From Flavivirga aquatica (lineage in GTDB: Bacteria; Bacteroidota; Bacteroidia; Flavobacteriales; Flavobacteriaceae): 64,000 nt of DNA. The position numbers were made by a program, and so were the translations under genes. Positions 26,866 through 35,988 of the stretch are shown here, piece by piece. The notes below the pieces were generated by a model. It did no database searches. It was given only the letters and a program-made list of their open reading frames with translations, and was not told the origin of the DNA. Where the stretch lies: positions 558,001 through 622,000 of the forward strand of contig NZ_MDJD01000034.1 of NCBI RefSeq assembly GCF_001747085.1. The letters are read 5' to 3'. The number at the start of each line of letters is the position of its first letter. The stretch's first letter is position 1.

Positions 26866-29800
26866 ATGAAAAAAACTATAAGCTTAACTTTAACAATACT
26901 TTGCTTATTTATCACATCAACATTTTTTGCTCAAACAAGACTTGAGATTAGTAAAATTAAAAAGGAGTATAATATTCAAAAATTAAAACAATTAGAAACG
27001 AATCTTAAAAAAAAGGCAGCTTCTGAAAAAGAAAAAGCAATAGAATTTGCTAAGCAAAACAATATACCTACAAAAATGACTACCAAAGATGGTAGAATAT
27101 TAGAACTACAAAGAATAGTTAACGAAAACCCCATTTATTACACTACTTTTAATATTGATGCAGCCGTTTCTACCAGAACAAATCATCTACAAAGTGGAGG
27201 ATCTTTAGGATTAAACCTAATGGGGCAAAATATGACTGCTTATGTCTGGGATGGAGGTGTTGCTAATAGAGCGCATCAAGAATATGATGGAAGTGGAGGT
27301 AATAATAGATTTTCTATTGGAGACGGTACATCTTCCCTTAATTTTCATGCAGAGCATGTTACAGGAACAATTATAGCTTCTGGTTTAGTAGCTAATGCAG
27401 AAGGAATGGCTCCTCAAGCCCAAGCTATTGGGTATGATTGGAATAATGACAAAGCTGAGGCTGCATCGGCAACGGCTAATGGCATGTTGATATCTAACCA
27501 TTCTTATGGCTTTGCCTTTAGAAACTCTCTAGGACAAGTACAATTACCTCAATATTATTTTGGAGGCTATATTGACGAGTCTCGAGACTGGGATAACATT
27601 ATGTTTAATGCTCCCAATTATTTAATGGTAGTTGCCGCAGGAAATGACGGTGATGATAATACGGCGAATAATAACCCTACAGGAGGTTCTGGTTGGGATA
27701 AACTAACTGGACACTCTACTTCAAAAAATAATTTAGTGGTTGCAAATGCTAACGATGCCAATATTGATGCTAATGGTAACTTAATATCTGTATCAATTAA
27801 TAGTTCAAGTAGTGAGGGACCAACAGACGACATGCGTATAAAACCAGATATTACTGGTAATGGAACACAATTGTACTCTTCATTTAATTTTGCGAGTTAT
27901 GATACTTTTGTCGGAACTAATTTTGCAGATGGAAATATTACTGATGATTATGCAAGCATTACAGGCACTTCAATGGCTTCTCCAAATGTTACTGGTTCCT
28001 TATTATTATTACAACAACATAATAATAATTTACACAGATCTTATATGAAAGCTGCAACTCTTAAAGGGTTAGCCCTTCATACAGCTGATGACGCAGGTGC
28101 TTCGGGACCTGATGCCGTATACGGGTGGGGGTTATTAAATGTGAAAGCTGCAGCCGAAATTATAACAGAGAAAGATACTGAAAGTAAGATTCAAGAATTA
28201 ACATTAACATCGGGGCAAACGTATTCAATTACAGTAAAATCTGATGGAGTTAACCCATTATTAGCTTCAATTTCATGGACAGACAGAGCAGGGACAGCTG
28301 TTACTAGAGTAAACTCAACTACTCCTGTACTTGTTAATGATCTGGATGTTAGAGTTACTCAAGGAAATAGCACCTATTTTCCTTATAAATTAACAGGTCC
28401 TACAACAAGCTCAAAACAAGACAATAATGTAGATCCTTACGAGAGAGTAGATATTACTGGAGCATCAGGAACTTACACCATTACGGTAACACATAAAGGT
28501 TCTTTAATTGGAGGAAGTCAAAATTTTTCTTTAATTATTTCAGGATTATCCGACACTCCTACAGTTTGTAACGCAACTATTCCTACAGGAGTCAATTCAT
28601 CAAATGTTTCAGATACAAATGCGACTATTTCTTGGACTGCAGTATCGGGAGCAACTTATGATGTACGCTATAGAGTTGCTGGGACTTCTGCATGGATTAC
28701 TAATGCTATAACTGGTACATCTATAACTTTAAACAACCTAAATACATCAACAGATTACGAAGCTCAAGTTCGCAGTAAATGTACTTCAACAAATTCTGAG
28801 TATAGTTCATCTATTAATTTCTCAACAACTAGCGGTTCATCAACTTCATGTATTTCTACAGTAGATGCTTTTCCTTATAGTGAAAGTTTTGAGTCTGGAG
28901 ATGGATGGATACAAGCAACGGGAGATGATGGCAATTGGATAAATGATGCATCTGGAACACCATCTAGTAATACAGGTCCAAGCTCGGGAGCAGACGGTTC
29001 TTTTTATATGTTCATAGAAGCTTCATCAAATGGAAGCACAGGAGCAATAGGTTCAAATGCAACAGCTATTTTAGAAAGTCCTTGTTTTGATTTATCTGCA
29101 GAATCCAGTGCAATGTTTACTTTTCAAAACCATATGTATGGAACAGCTGTTGGATCATTAGAATTAGAAATTTCTACAAATGCGGGCGCTTCTTGGGCAC
29201 CTCTATGGTCTTTATCAGGAAATCAAGGAAATCAATGGAATTCTATATCCATAGATTTAAATTCATATTTAGGACAAACTATTAGCTTGCGCTTTGTTGG
29301 TACAACTGGCTCAAATTGGTCAAGTGATATTGCTATTGACGATTTAGGGCTAACAACTGGATCTACTGCAAATGAGTGTGATACATTAAATTTCAATGAT
29401 TACTCAATATCTTCATTCTCTAATCAAGATAATGATGGTACATTTTCTGTTGCAAACGGTGGCACATCTTTAACATTAACAAATAATACATGGAAGTTTA
29501 TAAATTTCCCTTATGAAATAACTGCTAATACTGTTATTGAATTAGAATTTAATAGTACCTCAGAAGGTGAAATTCACGGTATTGGGTTTGAAAATGATAA
29601 TTCATTAACACCTTCTAACTATTTTAAACTCTATGGCACACAAAATTATGGGATAACTAATTATGATAATTATTCTAGTGGTACTACCACGTATGTAATT
29701 CCAGTTGGAGATTCTTATACAGGGACAATGGATAAATTAGTTTTTATTAATGATAACGATGTTAGTTCTGGCAATACTTCTGTATTCTCTAATATTAAAG

Positions 29801-30108
29801 TTTATGAAACTTCTTGTGTAAATTCTACATCTAAGGTTGTATTTGGAGAAAGAACAGATATTTTTGGAAGTGAGGATGAATTTTCACTTACAGTCTACCC
29901 TAGTCCAGTTAAAGAGGGCACATTATTTGTTAAAACTAATCAGAGTATTCAATTAACCTATCAGGTAATTAATATGCTTGGACAGACAGTTAAAACTGGG
30001 CAGCTTAAAAACAAATTAATAACGGTATCTGATTTAGAATCAGGAATATATATGTTAAAAATTAATAATAACGACCAAACAATCCATAAAAAGTTTATTA
30101 TAGAGTAA
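26866..30108 (+). CDS. Subtilisin-like (S8) protease with FN3, MAM-like and T9SS sorting domains
   Basis: 1,080-residue secreted protease. Signal peptide 1-22 ('STFFAQ'). S8 catalytic residues: Asp129 ('YVWDGGV'), His164 ('HAEHVTGT'), oxyanion Asn260 ('VAAGND'), Ser369 ('GTSMASPN'). A C-terminal beta domain of the protease (~435-560) follows, then an FN3 domain (~570-655, 'VSDTNATISWTAVSGATYDV'), a MAM-like domain (~660-830, 'FPYSESFESGDGW' and 'CFDLSAESSAMFTFQNHM'), another beta domain (~835-985), and the type A T9SS sorting domain (~1005-1080, 'VYPSPV...VINMLGQTV...LESGIYMLKI'). It would be exported across the outer membrane and cleaved or anchored. Monocistronic, with a terminator behind. 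Confidence 0.93.
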   Translation: MKKTISLTLTILCLFITSTFFAQTRLEISKIKKEYNIQKLKQLETNLKKKAASEKEKAIEFAKQNNIPTKMTTKDGRILELQRIVNENPIYYTTFNIDAAVSTRTNHLQSGGSLGLNLMGQNMTAYVWDGGVANRAHQEYDGSGGNNRFSIGDGTSSLNFHAEHVTGTIIASGLVANAEGMAPQAQAIGYDWNNDKAEAASATANGMLISNHSYGFAFRNSLGQVQLPQYYFGGYIDESRDWDNIMFNAPNYLMVVAAGNDGDDNTANNNPTGGSGWDKLTGHSTSKNNLVVANANDANIDANGNLISVSINSSSSEGPTDDMRIKPDITGNGTQLYSSFNFASYDTFVGTNFADGNITDDYASITGTSMASPNVTGSLLLLQQHNNNLHRSYMKAATLKGLALHTADDAGASGPDAVYGWGLLNVKAAAEIITEKDTESKIQELTLTSGQTYSITVKSDGVNPLLASISWTDRAGTAVTRVNSTTPVLVNDLDVRVTQGNSTYFPYKLTGPTTSSKQDNNVDPYERVDITGASGTYTITVTHKGSLIGGSQNFSLIISGLSDTPTVCNATIPTGVNSSNVSDTNATISWTAVSGATYDVRYRVAGTSAWITNAITGTSITLNNLNTSTDYEAQVRSKCTSTNSEYSSSINFSTTSGSSTSCISTVDAFPYSESFESGDGWIQATGDDGNWINDASGTPSSNTGPSSGADGSFYMFIEASSNGSTGAIGSNATAILESPCFDLSAESSAMFTFQNHMYGTAVGSLELEISTNAGASWAPLWSLSGNQGNQWNSISIDLNSYLGQTISLRFVGTTGSNWSSDIAIDDLGLTTGSTANECDTLNFNDYSISSFSNQDNDGTFSVANGGTSLTLTNNTWKFINFPYEITANTVIELEFNSTSEGEIHGIGFENDNSLTPSNYFKLYGTQNYGITNYDNYSSGTTTYVIPVGDSYTGTMDKLVFINDNDVSSGNTSVFSNIKVYETSCVNSTSKVVFGERTDIFGSEDEFSLTVYPSPVKEGTLFVKTNQSIQLTYQVINMLGQTVKTGQLKNKLITVSDLESGIYMLKINNNDQTIHKKFIIE

Positions 30109-30133
30109 TAATTTTATAAAACTTTAATAAAAG

Positions 30134-30165
30134 AATAAGGGTTTGGAATTTTCTAAACCCTTATT
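30134..30165 (+). terminator. Terminator after the protease gene
   Basis: AATAAGGGTTT (30134-30144) pairs perfectly with AAACCCTTATT (30155-30165), followed by T residues. Confidence 0.85.
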
Positions 30166-30343
30166 TACATTATATATACTTAATCTCCTCTCCATTAAAT
30201 TAGAAATAAACACTTTATACTATTAATTATATTTAAAGGACTTTAAGCAAATTCTAGAAATTTTAAATCATCTAAAAATAATAGTATTATTGGAATGTCT
30301 ACTTTAGTTGGTACAAATTTATATGATAAATTAAATTTGGAAT

Positions 30344-30622
30344 ATGCCAAGAAACAATTACGACAAGGAATTTAAAACTACAATTGTAGAATTACTAAAT
30401 ACAGGTAAAACAGTTCAATCTTTATCTGATGAATATAGAGTCAGTTCAGCTTCTATAAACAGGTGGAAAAAAGAATTTGATCCAAAGCATAAGACTGTAC
30501 CTAAAGAGTCCAACGAGAGCTTACTAAAGATTAGCGCTTTAGAAAAAGAGTTGAAAGAAATAAAGTTAGAGCGTGATATCTTAAAAAAGGCGGTAAGCAT
30601 CTTTTCCAAGAGCGACAGTTAA
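30344..30622 (+). CDS. IS3-family transposase orfA
   Basis: 92 residues. The helix-turn-helix 'YDKEFKTTIVELLNTGKTVQ' and 'LSDEYRVSSASINRWKKEF' is followed by a leucine-zipper-like coiled coil ('ISALEKELKEIKLERDILKK'). A slippery A6G run at 30583-30589, in the codons for 'LKKA', is positioned for the -1 frameshift that makes the OrfAB transposase in this family. orfA itself appears intact and could act as a regulator of related elements. Confidence 0.9.
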   Translation: MPRNNYDKEFKTTIVELLNTGKTVQSLSDEYRVSSASINRWKKEFDPKHKTVPKESNESLLKISALEKELKEIKLERDILKKAVSIFSKSDS

Positions 30623-31290
30623 GATATAAGTTTATAAAAAAACACAAGAGTATATTTCCTGTTGAGAAGATGTGTAAGTGTATGAAGGTTAGCAAAAATG
30701 CATACTATTCATGGCTTAGAACTCTAAAGAATAAAAGTGTTAATTCTAAATTAGAATTTATAAAACAACGTATTCAGAGTATTTATAAAAATAGTAATGA
30801 AATATATGGGAGTTTGCGTATTCAGAAAGTATTAGAAAGAGAAGGGCTTAGTTACAGTAGGTCTTACATAGCATACCTGATGAAGGAAATGGGACTTAAA
30901 AGCATTTTAAGTAAAAAGTTTAGGGTAACTAGGTTAATGGCTAGGAAGAAAAGAGAAATTACCGATAATCATATTTTTCATTCAGATAGAGGGGCTCAGT
31001 ACGCTTCTAATAAAATGGTAACTATTTTAAAATCAAACCCTAAAATAAAGCAGAGTATGAGTAGAAAAGGCAATTGTTGGGATAATGCAGTAGCTGAAAG
31101 TTTCTTCAAAACTTTAAAATATGAATGCACAAATAGATATAAGTTTTCGTCTTTTTTACAGGCTTTTAACATTATTAATGATTACATAAACTGGTATAAC
31201 AACGTAAGAATTCATTCCGCCATAAATTATAAAACGCCAGCAAAAAAAGAATTAGAATTGAAAATTAAAAAAATGAATAATGTAGCATAA
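30590..31290 (+). pseudogene. IS3-family transposase orfB with in-frame deletion of the first catalytic Asp
   Basis: The frame entered by -1 slippage at 30583-30589 continues to 31290; an ATG at 30670 gives 206 residues. The N-terminal HTH_21 part ('VSKNAYYSWLR', 'YGSLRIQKVLEREGLSYSR') joins abruptly at 'KKFRVTRLMARKKREITDNH' to the C-terminal half of the rve integrase core. That half has the second Asp in 'FHSDRGAQYAS' and the Glu in 'NAVAESFFKTLKYE'. The ~70 residues that normally hold the first Asp (around 'W.TDITY') are absent, so the enzyme must be inactive although the frame is open. Confidence 0.85.
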
Positions 31291-31320
31291 AAAATAGTAC
31301 CAAATTTATTAGGTAGTCCA

Positions 31321-32012
31321 TATCTAACGAAATATTTAGTGATACTCAAGGAGTGGTTTATCAAATTGTTGGCATTGGGGTTAAAAATCAAGTACCATTT
31401 TTCTTTCTATAGATTTCCAAAAAGACAAGGATAGTATTACTAGGTAACATTTTCTTAATTTCATCCCTTCCAAATGCTTAAATTTTGAGATTAATTTGTC
31501 TCCAATGAACTACTCAACGCAGAGCGTACGAGGCATCAAAATAAACGTAACTGATTCTTGTGAACAATTTTGTACTTAGACTCATTTACTCCTTGATTTT
31601 GCAAATATTTCTTTATTATACAATTTACGAATTTATATTAGACATAAAAACTTCTAAATACTACCGAAAAATCTCTTTTGCTGTTAATGCTTTTAACAGT
31701 ATTCGATATTTTCTTTACTGAAAACCATTGTAACACTCTGAATTAGAAAATGACTATGATTATCATCCAATCCTATTTCTAGAAAATGAATTTCATATCG
31801 ATTTTCTATTTCTTGACAAATCTTTTTCAAAGTCGTATAGACATCATTTATTAAAACATCTCTTCGATATTTGATAGGAAAAACAAAAATGATATAACAA
31901 CAAACTTTTGTTATCACTTTTTAAAATATGCTCACTCATATTTTCGAAAATACATATCTTTATGCTACACCCGACACAGAGTGCCGGGGAATTCTATTGA
32001 TTAAAAACAAAA
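31321..32012. other. 690-base spacer with IS200 relic
   Basis: Begins with the right part of the interrupted frame (to ~31410). 31411-31689 is AT-rich with nothing recognisable. It then holds the IS200 transposase relic and its end hairpin (31690-31988). Confidence 0.5.
31690..31988 (-). mobile_element. Truncated IS200/IS605-family element
   Basis: Minus-strand relic of TnpA, the single-strand Y1 HUH transposase. An ATG at 31939 starts 'MSEHILKSDNKSLLLYH'; one frameshift later the frame 31693-31917 reads 'IFVFPIKYRRDVL', 'LKKICQEIENRYEIHFLEIG' and 'DDNHSHFLIQSV'. The HUH pair is H-S-H instead of H-hydrophobic-H, and the protein diverges right after it, so the catalytic Tyr half is missing. 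Upstream, 31970-31988 folds into CCCGGCAC-TCT-GTGTCGGG (one G-T pair), the kind of imperfect hairpin that marks IS200 ends. Confidence 0.8.
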
Positions 32013-32047
32013 AAAACTCTAAAAGCTGTAAATCTTTTAGAGGTTTT
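32013..32047 (-). terminator. Terminator of the beta-helix lipoprotein gene
   Basis: TCTAAAAG pairs with CTTTTAGA, extended by AAAAC/GTTTT past a one-base bulge. On the minus strand it is followed by a T-rich run. Confidence 0.75.
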
Positions 32048-32082
32048 ATAATTTAAGTTCTATTAATTAATAGAATATAAAC

Positions 32083-34044
32083 CTAATTTGCTGCTTGTCC
32101 TGAACAATCATTTTTATCTATAAAAATATTTACAGAACCTAATGGTTGATAGACACAATTGTTATTCCCAGTCACTGAAATCACATTTTCACTAATATCA
32201 ATATCCCTACATCCACTTAATATTTCAATAGCATGGTTTCCGTCTCCATCTATAGTATTCTTATATAAGTTTATTAATTGAGCGTCTAGCAAACTTATTT
32301 TTTTGGAAGTATTATTTATAAAATCAACATTTTTTGTTCTACTAATTGTTATCGAAGATTGTTTAAAATCATTATTATCGATAATAACTTTATTATTACT
32401 TTCTTCTACTTCATTATTCACCATTACCATTTTAATACCTTCCCTACCAGTTTTAACAAAGTTGTTTTCATAAATTTTCACATTATCCATTGAGGTAATA
32501 TTTCCAAAAATTCCAACACTATTACTTAAATTACTTTCAAAAGTATTTTTATAGATATTAATATCTTTCACGTTTTTAGGCTGAACTCCTGTAACAAAAT
32601 TTATTATTTTATTATTATAAATTTCATTTTCTCTAGTGTATACTGCTATACCAACTGTATATCCATTAATTGTATTACCAGAAATAATGTTATTTGAAGC
32701 TGTTGTAGAGTCTGGATGACCTGTAATGATACCTGCTCCAGCTGTATCACCAGGCTTTGCAGTAATTTCATTATTCAATATTTTAACTCCAGAACCATCA
32801 GCAATGTTAATTGAGTTTTCAGTAGTATTATTTTCTATAGTAACATCTTCTCCTATAGCAACGATAAACGCTCCGTATTTACTACCTTTTTCTATATTAT
32901 TACTTAACGTAATATTATAGGCTTTTTCATATAAAATAAATTCACCATTGGTATCTCTTCTTCTTACAGCTTCAACATCTAATCCAAAACCAGGAGCTAC
33001 ACCTTTAGAGTTAGGCAAATCAATTCCTGCATTTAAGAAATTATTACTATCGATTAAAATATTAAATCCATCTGTTATAGATATATTATTCCTTCTATTA
33101 CTATCTAAAGTATTATTAGTTACTCTAATATTATTAGATGGTATATATCCTGCTTCAAAAGTAAAACCTATACTATTAATATTAAGACCATCACCTGTAC
33201 CATTAATCATTCTAACATTATCTATATCTATATTATTCGATCCATGAATCATTATTACATGACCAGAGTTACCTACCCCCTTACTATCATCATGATTTAA
33301 TCTATCTCCATGTAAATTACCTCCTTCTACTCTCGCGTTAGAAACATCTCTTAACGCTAATAAAGCATAATCACTACTACTATTAGGTTGAACTCTAAGG
33401 TGTACATTTTCCCCCATACTAAGTGTGAAATTAGATGGTACATTAACAGCTTCTTCACTAGGATAAAAATTTCTATTTGTAGTTGTACTAGTAACTTTAC
33501 TAACTTCAAAATAAGCATCCATTTTATCTATTTGAAATGTAGTTACTCCTAATTCTTTTGCCATCTTCATTGATGACTCCAAAATATCATTATTTTTTTG
33601 TGCATTTTCAGAAGTCGTAACTCCTTCAACTATCCCCCACCTTTTAGGGTTAAATTTAAATACAGGATCTTTTAAATGAGGACTATTTCCTGTGATTGTT
33701 AAATTAGAACTTAAAAGGTTACCATCTATAACATTATTACCTTCAGAAAAATTAATAGTTCCATTAATAATATCTCCTCCTTTTCCTTCAATAGTTACAT
33801 TAGCAGGAAGATTAACTGTTTGTCCTTTTAAATCTAAAAGGCAATCAATTATAATAGTTGAATTAGGTTCTACATTATCTAATGTAAAATTACAAGGTAA
33901 GTTTGTATCAGTTTCCTCATCAGGATCTTCTTTGGGGTCTACAACTTCTAAAGTTGGTTCTGCAAATAATTCTTCTTTATTACATGACAGCATTGATATC
34001 ATTAACATTAGAGCTAATAACATGTTCTTAAAAATCTTTTTCAT
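32083..34044 (-). CDS. Right-handed parallel beta-helix lipoprotein beside the glycan cluster
   Basis: 653 residues. Signal 1-20 ends 'SMLSC', Cys21 lipidated, followed by acidic 'NKEELFAEP'. Residues ~50-125 form a first short helix-like region ('TVNLPANVTIEGKGGDIING'). From ~140 the chain is a long beta-helix with N-stacks ('IRVTNNTLDSNRRNNISITD', 'VTIENNTTENSI', 'VKIYENNFVKTG', 'VIIDNNDFKQSS'). Related folds include polysaccharide lyases and epimerases, so cleavage or remodelling of the glycan made by the neighbouring cluster is an attractive guess, without proof. It is divergent from the cluster across a motif-rich spacer. Confidence 0.85.
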   Translation of the reverse strand: MKKIFKNMLLALMLMISMLSCNKEELFAEPTLEVVDPKEDPDEETDTNLPCNFTLDNVEPNSTIIIDCLLDLKGQTVNLPANVTIEGKGGDIINGTINFSEGNNVIDGNLLSSNLTITGNSPHLKDPVFKFNPKRWGIVEGVTTSENAQKNNDILESSMKMAKELGVTTFQIDKMDAYFEVSKVTSTTTNRNFYPSEEAVNVPSNFTLSMGENVHLRVQPNSSSDYALLALRDVSNARVEGGNLHGDRLNHDDSKGVGNSGHVIMIHGSNNIDIDNVRMINGTGDGLNINSIGFTFEAGYIPSNNIRVTNNTLDSNRRNNISITDGFNILIDSNNFLNAGIDLPNSKGVAPGFGLDVEAVRRRDTNGEFILYEKAYNITLSNNIEKGSKYGAFIVAIGEDVTIENNTTENSINIADGSGVKILNNEITAKPGDTAGAGIITGHPDSTTASNNIISGNTINGYTVGIAVYTRENEIYNNKIINFVTGVQPKNVKDINIYKNTFESNLSNSVGIFGNITSMDNVKIYENNFVKTGREGIKMVMVNNEVEESNNKVIIDNNDFKQSSITISRTKNVDFINNTSKKISLLDAQLINLYKNTIDGDGNHAIEILSGCRDIDISENVISVTGNNNCVYQPLGSVNIFIDKNDCSGQAAN

Positions 34045-34532
34045 GGTAATTGTAATTTTGAGAGTGATTATATTTTTTAAATATCAAAAATTATTCTTGA
34101 ATCATCGTTTAAAAGAGTGTTTTTTTCGATAAAACGCACCGTATAGGCAAAAAAAATATCGATAAAAAACGATTTTAAACGATAAAACGACAAAATTATT
34201 CTTGTTTAGTTTACATATACGTTGAAAAAAACGATCTGGATCTTAATTAAAAAAAATAATAATTAAATAATAAAACCTTAACATTCAACAAATTAAATAT
34301 TAACAACTCCCTATGTCATTATATATCTGCAATTATATAACAAAAAGCTAAAAAAACCTACAATTATATTCACTTCATCGATAAAGTTATTAACGATGAT
34401 ATGCATAAGTATTCGTTAACATAACAAGGAAAAGATGTTAAACCATTTTATTTTCATTTTGGCTTATTTTTAAAAAAATATAACCAAATTGATTTATGTT
34501 TGTTTATGTGCCAATGATTTTTTAAACTATTT
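34045..34532. promoter_or_regulatory. 490-base divergent control region with CGATAAAACG repeats
   Basis: CGATAAAACG occurs at 34127-34136 and 34180-34189, and a near copy with two extra A residues at 34160-34171. An 11-bp inverted repeat, ATCGTTTAAAA (34104-34114) / TTTTAAACGAT (34173-34183), encloses them. TATGTTTG at 34495-34502 fits the -7 element for the MBOAT gene. The extended 11-mer CGATAAAACGA recurs at 47422-47432, before the second half of the cluster. No gene is visible here. Confidence 0.55.
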
Positions 34533-35978
34533 ATGCTATTTAACTCATTCGAATTCCTTCTCTTTTTTCCAATTATGATCATTGGATTTTATGTTATACC
34601 CCATAAGTATAGATGGCTATGGCTTTTACTTGGAAGTTATTTTTTTTACATGGCTCATCAACCTGAACTTATAATTTTACTATGTATCTCTACCTTGGTC
34701 GATTATTATTGTGGTATAAAGATGTTTAAAACAAACAATGCTAAAATTAAAAAGATATTTTTAACATTTAGTATAATAACTAATGTTGGAATTCTTTTTC
34801 TTTTTAAATACTTCCTTTTTTTTACATCCAGTCTTGATGCTCTCATAGGTTTCTTTGGTGCAGAAATGTCACTAGAAGAAACAGCTAACTCTTATAACTT
34901 TAATAACATATTATTACCAATAGGTATTAGCTTTTACACTTTTCAAACAATGAGCTACTCTATTGAAGTTTATAGAGGCAGTATTAAACCTGAAAAGCAT
35001 TTAGGAAAATTCGCTTTATATATTGCATTCTTCCCTCAACTAGTTGCTGGTCCTATTGAGCGCGCCTCAAGACTTATCCCTCAATTAAAACAAAAAGTTC
35101 AAATTAACATACCTAATATAAAAAAAGGTTTAATACTTATGGCTTGGGGCTTTTTCCTAAAAGTTATTGTTGCAGATAGATTAGGTATATATGTAGATCA
35201 GGCTTTTAACAATCCTGAATCACCTCATAATATATCACTAATTTTAGGTGGTTTTTTCTTTTCGTTTCAAATTTACTACGATTTTTCTGCTTATACATCT
35301 ATAGCTATTGGGGCTGCAAAAACTATGGGTTATGATTTAATTCAAAATTTTAACAAACCTATATTTTCAACTTCTTTTTCTCAATTTTGGAAACGCTGGC
35401 ATATTTCCTTTATGCAATGGCTTAGAGACTTTTTATACAGACCACTAGTAAGAGATCAAAAAACAAATAGACTAACAGCTGTAATTATTGTTTTTTTTAT
35501 AAATGGTCTTTGGCATGGTGCAAATTGGACTTTTATAGTCTGGAGTCTATTAAATGCTTTGATACTTATTATAGAAATTGCGACAATTCCTATTAGAAAA
35601 AGAATTTTTAAAATGATGAGAATTCCTAAAAGAACAATACGTATACTTGGCTGGTTTACAGTTATTAATTACCTAACATTCACTTTAATTTTTTTCCGTT
35701 CTCCATCCCTATCTCAAGCCTTTTTATATATTAAAAACATGTTCTCCTTTGGTAGTTTACATATTGATATTTTAGGTAATTATTTTGAACTTTTTCTTTG
35801 CATAATTTTAATTTTAATTGTTCAGATAATTCATTACTATAAGGGTAACAACAAAGTATATGAAATCGTAACACAACGCCCTAACCATATAAGATATAGC
35901 ATGTATTTAGCATACATACTAATCATCGTTTTATTTGCTATAAATAGGCAAAATACTTTTATTTATTTTCAATTTTAA
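34533..35978 (+). CDS. MBOAT-family O-acyltransferase (AlgI/DltB-like)
   Basis: 481-residue polytopic inner-membrane protein of the AlgI/DltB/PatA group that moves acyl groups across the membrane onto glycans or teichoic acids. Family motifs: 'LPIGISFYTFQTMSYSIEVY' (~132), 'FPQLVAGPIERASRLIPQ' (~165), 'FWKRWHISFMQWLRDFLYRP' (~285) and the catalytic His328 in 'GLWHGANWTF'. It ends 'FIYFQF', as does the second MBOAT at 57129. The SGNH-type partner starts 10 bases after its stop. First gene of the plus-strand glycan cluster. Confidence 0.93.
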   Translation: MLFNSFEFLLFFPIMIIGFYVIPHKYRWLWLLLGSYFFYMAHQPELIILLCISTLVDYYCGIKMFKTNNAKIKKIFLTFSIITNVGILFLFKYFLFFTSSLDALIGFFGAEMSLEETANSYNFNNILLPIGISFYTFQTMSYSIEVYRGSIKPEKHLGKFALYIAFFPQLVAGPIERASRLIPQLKQKVQINIPNIKKGLILMAWGFFLKVIVADRLGIYVDQAFNNPESPHNISLILGGFFFSFQIYYDFSAYTSIAIGAAKTMGYDLIQNFNKPIFSTSFSQFWKRWHISFMQWLRDFLYRPLVRDQKTNRLTAVIIVFFINGLWHGANWTFIVWSLLNALILIIEIATIPIRKRIFKMMRIPKRTIRILGWFTVINYLTFTLIFFRSPSLSQAFLYIKNMFSFGSLHIDILGNYFELFLCIILILIVQIIHYYKGNNKVYEIVTQRPNHIRYSMYLAYILIIVLFAINRQNTFIYFQF

Positions 35979-35988
35979 AGTGTTTAAA

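Larger units (their letters stand above)
30291..31320 (+). mobile_element. IS3-family insertion sequence, internally deleted
   Basis: 1,030-bp element. The imperfect terminal inverted repeats both begin TGGA and share CTAC and TTGGTAC blocks (left end 30291-30315; right end read inward from 31320). A 3-bp direct repeat TAT flanks it (30288-30290 and 31321-31323), the usual IS3-family target duplication. It carries orfA and a shortened orfB. Complete relatives are ~1.25 kb, so ~0.2 kb is missing from orfB. Confidence 0.85.
30227..31410 (+). pseudogene. Possible reading frame split by the IS3 insertion
   Basis: If the IS3 element and one TAT copy are removed, a single frame runs for about 50 codons across the insertion point: '..KDFKQILEILNHLKIIV' then 'LSNEIFSDTQGVVYQIVG' and 'IGVKNQVPFF', ending at a TAG near 31410. 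I do not recognise the family, and such a length can arise by chance in AT-rich DNA. It may be the last remnant of a gene that was already decayed when the element arrived. Confidence 0.3.

Noticed and set aside
32726-34132. Plus-strand ORFs of 64 to 146 codons opposite the beta-helix lipoprotein
   Set aside because: Hydrophobic, repeat-like translations are produced by the N- and I-rich beta-helix codons read in reverse; the lipoprotein frame has a signal peptide and a terminator.
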